From JABCYV01 sp963696025 (lineage in GTDB: Bacteria > Acidobacteriota > Terriglobia > Terriglobales > Acidobacteriaceae), in assembly GCA_963696025.1 (NCBI GenBank), contig CAVOII010000001.1, positions 1 through 8,440 on the forward strand: a stretch of DNA of 8,440 nucleotides, in the 5' to 3' direction. The position numbers were made by a program, and so were the translations under genes. Below are positions 1-6,051 of this stretch, piece by piece. Below the pieces are notes generated by a model that saw only the letters and a list, made by a program, of their open reading frames with translations, was not told the origin of the DNA and searched no databases. Numbering within the stretch: the first letter of the stretch is position 1; each line of letters opens with the position of its first letter.

Positions 1-1
1 T

Positions 2-766
2 AAGGCCGGCTATGTGAGTCGCTACGAAGTGGCCCACAGTCAGATGCAGTCCGGCGAGAACGTGCTGGACGGTCAATACCCGCATCTCCTGCTCGATGTT
101 CCGCATACATTTGGTCCGCCACATCGCGCAGTCCGCATCTTCTGGCCAAATGCCGCCCGCAGTACCCCGCCAAACACCATAACGTATCTTGCGACAACAT
201 CACGTGCCCGTTATAGCTGGATTGAGGATCTTACTCGTGGCGACCCTGGATATTTCTTAACCGGCCTCCGGAATGCATCCGAACTATGGGAGATCACCTC
301 CTGCGAGCCAGACCCGGCTGATCGCTGTATTTTTGTGCTATCCCCTGTGCGGCTTCCACATGGATTGCCATCTCCAGATTTTAATAAGATCGCCAATCCC
401 ATACTTCGATCTGAGGCAGAGCAGCACTGGCGGAACCTTGGGCAAGCACTTGTGACACACAACTTCTATGGGATAGTCAATTCCGCCGCATCGCTATCAG
501 AGGCTCTACTGGCAGCATTTCTCGCAGCCTCGGGTCCGGCAAATCGGAATCTATCGAAGATGCTCGACGAATTGAAAAGAGAATTGGATAGTGGCACCAG
601 CACATTCTCGTTCATTGGCTACCATGCCATGCAAACTGCTCGCATCATGCATCAATCCGCTCAGCATCCTGGGCGCGTTGCACTTACCGGCCGCTCCATA
701 CGCCCTAGCCATGCACTTACCATCGCGGAGGGAATGATCGAGGTTCTTACATCCTTAGATTCTTGA
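2..766 (+). CDS. Hypothetical protein with HEPN/DUF4145-like C-terminal helical domain; possibly 5'-partial
   Basis: The frame is open from the left edge to TGA at 764-766. A GTG at 14 (AAGG 8 nt upstream) would give 250 aa, but the upstream codons are also open and the first residues read like the inside of a protein, so the true start may lie outside. Numbering from the GTG, residues 20-120 are a mixed beta-rich region with many Pro and aromatic residues (LLLDVPHTFGPPHRAVRIFW) and no motif I can name. Residues 150-248 are helical: YGIVNSAASLSEALLAAFL, then LSKMLDELKREL, then ARIMHQSAQHPGR, then a last helix THALTIAEGMIEVL-like (here SHALTIAEGMIEVL). This order resembles DUF4145/HEPN-type domains, where an Arg is followed about eight residues later by a His near an 'AH' (here R210 and H218). 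The usual Asn of that motif is absent. HEPN domains are often RNases or RNA binders in defence and toxin systems, but no partner gene is visible here. Family assignment is inference. Confidence 0.6.
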   Translation, partial: KAGYVSRYEVAHSQMQSGENVLDGQYPHLLLDVPHTFGPPHRAVRIFWPNAARSTPPNTITYLATTSRARYSWIEDLTRGDPGYFLTGLRNASELWEITSCEPDPADRCIFVLSPVRLPHGLPSPDFNKIANPILRSEAEQHWRNLGQALVTHNFYGIVNSAASLSEALLAAFLAASGPANRNLSKMLDELKRELDSGTSTFSFIGYHAMQTARIMHQSAQHPGRVALTGRSIRPSHALTIAEGMIEVLTSLDS

Positions 767-1099
767 GCTCAAACTCTGAGAATTTCGTCGCACACAAGCA
801 AGTTTAACCCGTTAAAACGTTGCGCGAAGCGCCTTGTGTCACCCACTTGGTGCTGTTCTCCTTGCGTTTGTGGCAGTGGGGTGCGCGTCCAGCCGAACTT
901 TGCAAGACCCCCGCCGCCGTCGCAAACGGATGGTGCCGCGGGTTTCGAATCAAAAGCCGGCGCAGCCATCCCTTAGCTGAGCGCTGATCGCTGAAAGCTT
1001 ACACCTCTAAAATTTCAAATATTTTTGGGTAGGATTAGTCAAATAGTAGTGTTCATCCGACAACTCCGCCTTTACAAGCCGTCATGACGGGATATCATG
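767..1099. other. Intergenic stretch without a supported gene
   Basis: I see no convincing gene. On the plus strand around 830-975 one frame reads LGAVLLAFVAVGCASS, which resembles a lipoprotein signal with a lipobox, but it has no good start or SD and ends in an Arg-run, so it is at most a remnant. The segment 1005-1060 is clearly more AT-rich than its surroundings, so it could hold a promoter or mark a junction; no clear -35/-10 pair stands out. Confidence 0.4.
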
Positions 1100-1102
1100 G
1101 CG

Positions 1103-1145
1103 CGGTGATTGCGGGGTTGCGAACCCGCGACGTCCAGCTTGGGAA
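1103..1145 (-). pseudogene. 3' half of tRNA-Gly(CCC), truncated at the anticodon loop; possible att site
   Basis: Read on the minus strand from 1145, the sequence gives a tRNA anticodon loop TTCCCAA (positions 32-38, anticodon CCC), the 3' anticodon strand GCTGG (1138-1134), a 5-nt variable loop ACGTC, a T-stem GCGGG (1128-1124) and a T-loop starting TTCG, closed by CCCGC (1115-1111). These spacings are exactly those of a class I tRNA. The T-loop has one extra base (C), and the acceptor strand that follows is degenerate. On the 5' side nothing pairs with GCTGG: the expected CCAGC is replaced by an unrelated AT-rich stretch, and no D-arm or acceptor 5' strand follows. It is therefore a half-gene, not a working tRNA. 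Tyrosine recombinases commonly cross over in or near the anticodon loop and leave such 3' halves, so it may be an old attachment site. No integrase lies in this window. Confidence 0.65.
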
Positions 1146-1246
1146 ATTACACGTCGATTGGAAATAAAAGACTTTTGCGTCCAAGGCGTTGATACAAGGC
1201 TACCTAACTCACTGATTCTTCGTGTCCGTTTTCGAAATCCGTCGTT

Positions 1247-1264
1247 AACGGAATAAACGGAATA
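1247..1264. repeat. Tandem 9-bp direct repeat (AACGGAATA x2)
   Basis: AACGGAATA occurs twice head to tail, and the first copy overlaps the small palindrome CGTTAACG (1243-1250). It lies about 65 nt ahead of the likely ATG of the HEXXH gene, so it could be an operator-like site. It could equally be chance slippage. Confidence 0.5.
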
Positions 1265-1309
1265 ATGGCCCTAGCTTGAAGTGGCGAAATTGGCACACGC
1301 TAAGTGTTC

Positions 1310-1315
1310 AGGAGG
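1310..1315 (+). promoter_or_regulatory. Shine-Dalgarno AGGAGG for the HEXXH gene
   Basis: A perfect AGGAGG lies 13 nt before the ATG at 1329. The spacing is long but this is the only strong SD nearby, and it lies inside the longer ORF that starts at GTG 1281. It therefore argues for 1329 over 1281. Confidence 0.5.
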
Positions 1316-1328
1316 CTATCCTCGTGCC

Positions 1329-1694
1329 ATGGTTACAAGTACGCCAGAGGAGCGCGCCTATCATGAGGCGGCTCACGCCGTAATGCTCCGTTTCTACGGG
1401 ATCGAGTTTTCGGGAATCCTGATGGAGCCGGACGCGAACGGAGCATTTCAGGCACGTACCTACGGATTCAACCTTGGCAATTGGATTCGCGCGGCCGGAG
1501 ATGACCAGGAGGAACGCGTGCACCGCGTCCTTGATGTGCTCGCCGCCGGCGAGGCTGCGCAACTACTTAAGACGGGCAATGAGTTTAACTCCAGTCAAGG
1601 CGCGCAAGGAGATTGGACGACGGCCGCCAAGATTCTTCGCGGCGGAACCAACGAAGGCGGTACACCGATCGACAGCGCCACAATTTTCGCTTGA
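1329..1694 (+). CDS. M41/FtsH-peptidase-like HEXXH protein, probably C-terminally truncated
   Basis: From the ATG at 1329 this encodes 121 aa; a GTG at 1281 would add 16 residues but has no SD. Residues 12-16 are HEAAH, the zinc-binding HEXXH motif, in the context ERAYHEAAHAVMLRFYGI, which resembles the start of the FtsH (M41) protease domain. LDVLAAGEAAQLL (residues 68-80) matches the helix that follows in M41 ('AGxAAE'). GAQGDWTTAAKIL (residues 91-103) matches the M41 segment with the third zinc ligand, giving D95 as candidate ligand. There is no AAA+ ATPase domain and no membrane segment, so it is a stand-alone domain of the kind found as small hypothetical proteins. The protein ends abruptly in SATIFA just where a final helix is expected; a plausible continuation lies past the TGA (see 1695-1834). 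Catalytic activity is not shown. Confidence 0.7.
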   Translation: MVTSTPEERAYHEAAHAVMLRFYGIEFSGILMEPDANGAFQARTYGFNLGNWIRAAGDDQEERVHRVLDVLAAGEAAQLLKTGNEFNSSQGAQGDWTTAAKILRGGTNEGGTPIDSATIFA

Positions 1695-1834
1695 CGGCGG
1701 GATGCGCGCTCACAGATGAAGGTGTTATTTGGGAGTCGAAGTCATCACTGGCAGGCAATCGACCGGCTCGCCCGTGGCTGATGATGAAGGGCGACATGAG
1801 CTTCGCGGAAACCCGGCCAGTCAGCTTCCCTTAG
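1695..1834 (+). pseudogene. Broken C-terminal tail of the HEXXH protein
   Basis: Directly after the TGA at 1692-1694, the same frame continues with SHHWQAIDRLAR before meeting tandem TGA codons near 1783. One frame over, the text continues as WLMMKGDMSFAETRPV and ends at TAG 1832-1834. Joined, this reads HWxAIxxLAxxL...GxMSxAE, the pattern of the last helices in small M41-like proteins. This suggests the gene once ran to about 1834 and was cut by one stop and one frameshift. The match is from memory of the family and is not aligned. Confidence 0.45.
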
Positions 1835-2143
1835 GGCCGCAGGCTAAGTGTCGAGAATATATTGCTGAAAACGAAGATTGCTCCTGCCGAGGTGGTCCGG
1901 GATGACTTCGCCCTCTGGCGTACGAGAATGCCGGACAATATGGGGGAGGCCGGCGATGATGCACCCAGAGCTGCTCTTCTACCGAGAGGTTGAGCAACGA
2001 CGGTTTGACGATCTCCGCGCGGTCTGGTCGGCGAGCACCTCGTCGGCAAGGCACAAGTTAACACTGTTAACTGCGGAACATCGCGTGCCCCGTATGAGTA
2101 TCCTGGTATATCTCTGGCGCTTCTTTTCAAAGGTGTTATTCTT
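1835..2143. other. Decayed stretch without a supported gene
   Basis: No ORF here has a credible start and family. The plus-strand frame open from 1835 to TGA 1991-1993 has protein-like text (LLKTKIAPAEVVRDDFALW followed by MPDNMGEAGDDAPRAALLP) but no start codon with an SD, so it may be the tail of a degraded gene. No terminator with a T-run is visible after the DUF302 gene, which ends at 2144 on the minus strand. Confidence 0.35.
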
Positions 2144-2539
2144 CTATTCCGCCGCGGCTCTCGCGAGCACCTCAACTACGGCAATCTTCTCCAGTAGGTC
2201 CGCAGGCAAGGCATGACGCGCTTGCAGATAGGATAGGGCGTTGTATGAAATGAGAGTTTTCCCGTCCCGATCCTCATGGACCAGCAACTTGAGCGGAAGA
2301 TCGATTGCAACGCTGGGTGAGGCAATCATCAATGGGGTTCCCGCTTTCGGGTTACCGAAGATCAGTAGTTTCGTGGGAGGCATATCGAGCCCGGCTTTGT
2401 GCGCTTCACTGCTGTGATCGATCACGGCGAAGAGCTTGACAGCTTTTGCCTCCAGGATGCGCTCCAACTTTAGGACCGTTTCATCTACGGTTTGGTAGGC
2501 GCGCAGGGTGACTATCCCATTCTCAGGATTTGAATTCAT
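2144..2539 (-). CDS. DUF302 domain protein
   Basis: 131 aa, starting at the ATG at 2539 (MNSNPENGIVTL) behind a strong SD. Nearly the whole protein is one DUF302 domain: an N-terminal strand-helix (TVDETVLKLERILEAKAVKL), then FAVIDHSSEAHKAGLDMPP, then TKLLIFGNPKAGTPLMIASP, then AIDLPLKLLVHEDRDGKTLI and a C-terminal helical segment (LQARHALPADLLEKIAVVEV). The conserved FGNPKAGTPLM core is complete. The molecular function of DUF302 is not established. The reading frame upstream is open into the DUF202 remnant, so a DUF202-DUF302 fusion start is possible, but the SD and the complete domain favour a separate gene. It is the only member of this operon that looks intact. With its upstream genes broken and an IS66 inserted upstream, its expression is uncertain. 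Confidence 0.85.
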   Translation of the reverse strand: MNSNPENGIVTLRAYQTVDETVLKLERILEAKAVKLFAVIDHSSEAHKAGLDMPPTKLLIFGNPKAGTPLMIASPSVAIDLPLKLLVHEDRDGKTLISYNALSYLQARHALPADLLEKIAVVEVLARAAAE

Positions 2540-2946
2540 CGATTTCTCCTCAACTTTGGAATTCCTCGATTCGCCGACGGAAACGAGAAGCATCCCCATC
2601 GCGAGTCCGAGGCCGGCGAGCATGACAGCAAGGCCTACAGCCAAAGCGGAGAGCCGGCCAAATGCTGACTCCCCGCGCTTCAATTGACGAACTAGGCGAA
2701 CGTGCGCAAATGCGCACCAAATATTGACGGCGATTCCCATCGCGATCAGCGCTGTGCCAATTCACGGCGAGATGCCGTTGCCGCGGAGAGCCAGGTCGGC
2801 CGGGCCGAGTCGCAGCGTCTGAAGGAACAGTTCAAAACGCGCCACGACGAACCCAAATCCCATCAACGCCAGACCCGTTCGAATCCAGGCGAGAAAGGTT
2901 CTTTCCGCAGCGAGATAATCCGCTGGCTACCGGGTCGTTCCGTCAT
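2540..2946 (-). pseudogene. DUF202 (YidH-type) membrane protein, broken by a frameshift and a TGA
   Basis: ATG at 2946 begins MTERPGSQR. One base is then missing near 2920, and in the next frame the text continues DYLAAERTFLAWIRTGLALM, the hallmark start of DUF202 proteins, followed by GFGFVVARFELFLQTL (first membrane segment). At 2764-2762 a TGA falls between GISP and IGTALIAMGIAVNIW, where family members usually carry Trp, so a TGG-to-TGA change is likely. Beyond it follow the second membrane segment, the loop HVRLVRQLKRGE and the third membrane segment (LAVGLAVMLAGLGLAMGMLL). All three membrane helices of the family are thus recognisable across two frames. DUF202 proteins are small three-helix membrane proteins of unknown role. 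The start codon overlaps the stop of the upstream ferredoxin-like gene (ATGA), which indicates translational coupling. Sequencing error at the indel cannot be excluded. Confidence 0.75.
2546..2551 (-). promoter_or_regulatory. Shine-Dalgarno GAGGAG of the DUF302 gene
   Basis: GAGGAG on the minus strand, 6 nt before the ATG at 2539. It decides the start of the DUF302 gene against the longer frame that begins at 2740. Confidence 0.75.
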
Positions 2947-3238
2947 TTGATTATGGGCTCGAACGGACTAAAACGGAATTGATCGAAATCGGAGGGTAAC
3001 GGTCGAAAAGCGCACGCGGCTTTGCATGGTTCGGCCCACTCCGGGAGGCTTGCGTACTTCCCGAATTTGGCTGATCTTACCGAGCGACACTTCGACGTAG
3101 GGGCCGGAGATCTTCACGAGATTGTGAGATCGCACGGCCCCAAACAGCAACCGATCTTAAGCTGAACCTTCCTGAGCAACCCGCGCGCACGCCACTCCTG
3201 TTTCAGCCACTCCACCGACACTGCCGGTTTTCCGCGAC
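2943..3238 (-). pseudogene. (2Fe-2S) ferredoxin-like protein, N-terminally truncated by IS66 and frameshifted
   Basis: Minus-strand text from the IS edge reads GKPAVSVEWLKQEWRARGLL, then KVQLKIGCCLGPCDLT. The CLGPCDL motif and the preceding 'VEWL..EW..RGLL' are typical of thioredoxin-like (2Fe-2S) ferredoxins, including those found beside cobalamin genes. After CDLT the frame runs into TGA (3116-3114). A missing base near 3122 leads to NLVKISGPYVEVSLGKISQ in the next frame. An extra base near 3067 returns to the first frame with GKYASLPEWAEPCKAA, then LPSDFDQFRFSPFEPI, and stops at TGA 2945-2943. The N-terminal part, with the first cluster cysteines, is missing and is not on the far side of the IS. 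The two indels compensate each other over about 18 codons, so they could be sequencing errors, but the truncation is real. It was the first gene of an operon with DUF202 and DUF302. Confidence 0.65.
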
Positions 3239-3251
3239 GTAACAGTTCACG
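3239..3251 (+). repeat. Putative IS66 left terminal inverted repeat
   Basis: GTAACAGTTCACG begins with the GTAA typical of IS66 ends and overlaps no part of the transposase frame except at its edge near the TAA stop at 3257-3255. Confidence 0.45.
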
Positions 3252-3254
3252 TGG

Positions 3255-4826
3255 TTAGGGCCGCCGCGGGAGCAGAGAAGGCGCATCAGTCTGACGACGA
3301 TGGCAGCGCACGGCCTCAGTGAGGTAGCCCAATACGTGGCGCTGCTGCCTTTTGCAAGTCTGCACGACGGTGAGTAAACGGGCAGTCGCGATTTCACCGT
3401 TGTGGCTGCGGTTGCCGAAGCTGATCTTGCGCCACTGCACAGCCGTACGCAGGACCTGTTCCGCTGCATTGTTGGTCGGCTCCACGCCCTCCTCTTCCAG
3501 AAACGTGAACAGCCGTTCGAAGTGAAGCAACAGCGCGATTGCCATGTTGCGCACCTCGCGGTCGGTGTCCTCAAGATGTGCCACCGCCAAAGCGAGCAGC
3601 TTTTTCTGCAGGGGGATCGACTTTAAATAGAGTTGTTGTCGGTCAAGAGGCTGCGGGTTTCCGCGCCGGTCCCGCAAGTCGCCGCGAAACCGATACCAAA
3701 GTCGGAATACGCGGGCCACAATGGCCAGCGCGTCCCGACAAAACTGCCGCGACGAGGGACTGCTTGCATAATCGGCGATCCCCAGAAGATTCCTTTTCAG
3801 ATGGGCCCAGCATAACTGCATGCGGCCCGAATGGTACGTCAGATAAACCACCCACCGGTCATTGCAGAGAATTCCGTGGAAGACCGACCCCAGCAGGGAA
3901 ACCAACACTTCAGCGCTGCGCGTGGAGGCTACCACGTAGAACACGAACTGGTGGGCCACCAGCGCCCAGATCCAGCGCTTATCGCCATTGGTCCGCCAAC
4001 CCGTCTCATCCACATTCAGGACCGCTTCGCGCGGCAACTGCTCCTGCAATTGCCCCACGGGCTGTTCCACCGCCTGGCTGACTTCTTCCCAGGCTTTCTG
4101 GGTACTCCCCAAACTGATCTCGATGCCTAATACATCGATCAGCATCGCTTCCACCAGCCGCCGCGGCAGGCGGCAGACTACCGTCCAGTAGGCGACCAGC
4201 GCCGTCAATTGCGGTCCAAATTGTCCCGCGATTTCCTCTGGCAGCGGCGCATGCGTCGTCTTTCCGCACTGTCCACAAACCACGTTGGGAAACTGATACT
4301 CGGTGATGTGCGCCTTCACTGGCGGCACTTCGGTCACCTGATGCCGCCGCGGCTCTCCTTCCGTAGTCGCCCTGCCGGGCTTTTGCGGGAGGCTTCCACC
4401 GCAGTGTCCGCATTGTTTCGGCAGCAGCACCTCAACGGCGCTCACCTCCGACGAGGGAACCAGTCGTCGATGATGGCCCGGGTGTCCGGGCTGGGCACCC
4501 GGTTTCCGCTTGCTCTTGTGCTTTCGGCCGCGCGGTCGCTGCTCGCCGGCCAATCCGTCTGAAGATGGTGGCTTGGAGGAGTTGGTCGAGTTCTTCTTCC
4601 GCCCAGCCAGTTGCCGCTCCAGATCTGCGATCTGCTTTTCGGCGTCCGCGACCCGCTTGTCGCGTTCGGCTAATTGGTCGCGGAGATTCTCTATCTCCCG
4701 CTGCTGCCGCTCGACTTGCTGCTGCAGTTCTTCGCGGCTAGGCTGCTGGGAGTGCCGGGCCCTGGGGACACTCCGATTCGCCGCTGCCTCTTCCTCGCTG
4801 CGGCGGCGAGCCGCTGTCGCACTCAT
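3255..4826 (-). CDS. tnpC: IS66 family transposase (TnpC), intact
   Basis: 523 aa, a normal length for IS66 TnpC. Residues 30-75 form a Gln/Arg/Glu-rich coiled coil (leucine-zipper type). KNSTNSSKPPSSDG (78-91) is the family's signature, followed by a basic stretch RGRKHKSKRKPGAQPGHPGH (99-118). A C4 zinc finger is formed by C139, C142, C184 and C187. The DDE catalytic residues are present: D273 in NVDETGW, D323 in CNDRW, and E456 in TNNAAEQVLR. The C-terminal end (TVVQTCKRQQRHVLGYLTEA) matches the usual family tail. No frameshift or stop interrupts it. It acts by cutting and joining the IS ends. The start at ATG 4826 is preceded closely by GGTGG. The intact frame contrasts with the broken genes on both sides and suggests a more recent arrival than their decay, or selection for the IS itself. 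Confidence 0.95.
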   Translation of the reverse strand: MSATAARRRSEEEAAANRSVPRARHSQQPSREELQQQVERQQREIENLRDQLAERDKRVADAEKQIADLERQLAGRKKNSTNSSKPPSSDGLAGEQRPRGRKHKSKRKPGAQPGHPGHHRRLVPSSEVSAVEVLLPKQCGHCGGSLPQKPGRATTEGEPRRHQVTEVPPVKAHITEYQFPNVVCGQCGKTTHAPLPEEIAGQFGPQLTALVAYWTVVCRLPRRLVEAMLIDVLGIEISLGSTQKAWEEVSQAVEQPVGQLQEQLPREAVLNVDETGWRTNGDKRWIWALVAHQFVFYVVASTRSAEVLVSLLGSVFHGILCNDRWVVYLTYHSGRMQLCWAHLKRNLLGIADYASSPSSRQFCRDALAIVARVFRLWYRFRGDLRDRRGNPQPLDRQQLYLKSIPLQKKLLALAVAHLEDTDREVRNMAIALLLHFERLFTFLEEEGVEPTNNAAEQVLRTAVQWRKISFGNRSHNGEIATARLLTVVQTCKRQQRHVLGYLTEAVRCHRRQTDAPSLLPRRP

Positions 4827-4902
4827 CCACCATACGTTAAACGATTCTGCGCGATTTGTCCAGCAAAATCGATGGAGGTATCGGCTGAGTCAGCCGGGAA
4901 GT

Positions 4903-4915
4903 CCGCTACCGTCAC
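4903..4915 (-). repeat. Putative IS66 right terminal inverted repeat (imperfect)
   Basis: Read inward on the minus strand it starts GTGACGGTAGCGG. It shares GTxACxGT with the left end (6 of the first 8 bases identical). The match is weak beyond that. Confidence 0.25.
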
Positions 4916-4988
4916 ATTCACACCTAGTTGCGGCAGTCTGCAGTCCTCCTGCTCTTGGTATGATTGTTTTCCGCACGGGGGTGGATCA

Positions 4989-5504
4989 ATGCCGATGACT
5001 CCATTTATGGAACGATTCCCTGAAGTAGGAGCGCGAGAAACCAGGTCCGTGACCGTCACAAACCGGCAGGATCTTCCAGATGGGGAATACGGCTTCCTGG
5101 AGTTCTATTGTAACGAGCCCGGCTGTGACTGCCGACGAGTGATGATCGACGTGTTGCGGCCGGAGACGGGGTGGAGCAAGATCTGGGCCACCATCAGCTA
5201 CGGATGGGAGAGTCTGGATTTCTACAGAAAATGGGGCGAGACCGCCAGCGATCCCATCGAAATGAAGGGGCCATACCTGGACCCGCTCAACCCACAAACC
5301 AAGTATTCACCCGCACTTCTAAATCTGTTTCGATTCCTTCTCCAGTCACCCAATTACGTGGAGCGTCTCAAAGGACATTACCAAATGTTCCGGGACTCCG
5401 TAGAGCAAGGACATGGCCAGCAGGACGGTCCGGAAACCAATCGCATCGAAAACAGGTGGAAGCGTCTGCGCGATCCTAAGCGTCGTCGTCGGCATCCTTA
5501 CTAA
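4989..5504 (+). CDS. Conserved hypothetical protein with CxxxxCDC cysteine cluster
   Basis: 171 aa, starting at the ATG at 4989 with a G-rich SD-like stretch (GGGGGTGG) just upstream. The frame is open far upstream, but that part overlaps the transposase antisense and is not credible. Distinct features are GEYGFLEFYCNEPGCDCRRV (residues 32-51), with C41, C46 and C48 suggesting metal binding, then WATISYGWESLDFYRKW (66-82), and PYLDPLNPQTKYSPALLNLF (95-114), then YVERLKGHYQMF (123-134). Such a domain occurs in hypothetical proteins of several soil bacteria, sometimes with a SEC-C-type zinc tail; here the end is instead a basic KRRRRHPY. No catalytic motif is visible and no signal peptide is present, so a cytoplasmic protein is likely. 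It lies about 75 nt from the presumed IS right end and is transcribed away from tnpC; its promoter could lie in or near the IS end. Confidence 0.75.
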   Translation: MPMTPFMERFPEVGARETRSVTVTNRQDLPDGEYGFLEFYCNEPGCDCRRVMIDVLRPETGWSKIWATISYGWESLDFYRKWGETASDPIEMKGPYLDPLNPQTKYSPALLNLFRFLLQSPNYVERLKGHYQMFRDSVEQGHGQQDGPETNRIENRWKRLRDPKRRRRHPY

Positions 5505-5585
5505 GCTGCGCCCCCTAAGCACTACACCGATACCACCGCCGCGATAGATCCGCCTGAACTGTTACTTTTTCGGCTTAGGTTAGGT

Positions 5586-5795
5586 GTGGAGGTAATCAGG
5601 GCTGGAGGGCATCAAGGTTTTCTCATCGCTGTTAAAAACCCGCTTACCCCGGATCGTGGCCGTATCGTCGTGTACTGGTTGCTCGATCCAGACGGTAAAG
5701 AAGTCAGGCGTATTGGTGAAACCGAACCCGATGTGGTTCGCTTCCGGGGAGGCGATCACAGCGGACCCCAACTAGACTGCAACTGGTTTCATTGA
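5586..5795 (+). CDS. Small hypothetical ORF, uncertain
   Basis: 69 aa from GTG 5586 to TGA at 5793-5795. The text GRIVVYWLLDPDGKEVRRIG reads like real protein with an amphipathic strand pattern, but I recognise no family. There is no clear SD, and the frame is open back to the TAA (5502-5504) of the preceding gene in the same phase, so this may be the remnant of a longer reading frame rather than an independent gene. The opposite strand has an ORF of similar length that looks less protein-like. Confidence 0.35.
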   Translation: MEVIRAGGHQGFLIAVKNPLTPDRGRIVVYWLLDPDGKEVRRIGETEPDVVRFRGGDHSGPQLDCNWFH

Positions 5796-5859
5796 GCGGC
5801 TCGGTGTAGTGTGAGTTTTCGGTAATTATGCGTAGCGGCCGTAGGGCGGCAGGAGGGAC

Positions 5860-5946
5860 TTATTTCTTGTCCGCATCGGCTGGCTTGACTCTGATGAACA
5901 GCGTGCTGGTAACTTTAAGAGTCCACCGGCGCGCACTCCGGGTCAA
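5860..5946 (-). pseudogene. Possible C-terminal remnant of an unidentified protein
   Basis: A minus-strand frame ends TLKVTSTLFIRVKPADADKK at TAA 5862-5860. The Lys-rich end after a beta-strand pattern looks like a genuine C-terminus. No start is found and upstream text degenerates. I do not recognise the parent family. The rest of 5796-6051 shows nothing else. Confidence 0.3.
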
Positions 5947-6051
5947 ACATTCGGCATGACGGCCTGATTCCCTAGATATTTCAAGCCCTGTTTCAATTTT
6001 GCATCAATATTTGGGACACTACCAACACAGGGCCAATTTCCTCGCGTATAT

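Larger units (their letters stand above)
3239..4915 (-). mobile_element. IS66-family insertion sequence, tnpC only
   Basis: The element carries one IS66 transposase on the minus strand and no tnpA or tnpB, as in the tnpC-only branch of the family. The left end is placed at 3239 because the typical IS66 terminus GTAA occurs there (GTAACAGTTCACG), next to the tnpC stop and exactly where the ferredoxin-like text begins. The right end is placed at 4915 from a related minus-strand terminus (GTGACGGTAG). The two ends agree only partly, and the flanking 8-mers (TCCGCGAC and ATTCACAC) do not match. So either the right boundary is wrong or one end has been rearranged since insertion. The ferredoxin gene does not resume to the right of it, which favours a flanking deletion. 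Confidence 0.6.

Noticed and set aside
830..975. Lipoprotein-like text LGAVLLAFVAVGCASS on the plus strand
   Set aside because: Only a weak TTG could start it, there is no SD, and after the lipobox the frame runs into RRRRKRM and stops after a short tail; at most a remnant.
1831..2216. ORFs of over 110 codons on both strands between the HEXXH gene and DUF302
   Set aside because: The translations are Arg/Ser/Pro-rich, lack SDs, overlap each other and the DUF302 gene end, and match nothing I know.
3539..4562. Several long plus-strand ORFs opposite the transposase
   Set aside because: They are antisense to the intact tnpC frame, with Arg/Pro/Ser-rich text and no family; GC-rich coding DNA produces such shadows.
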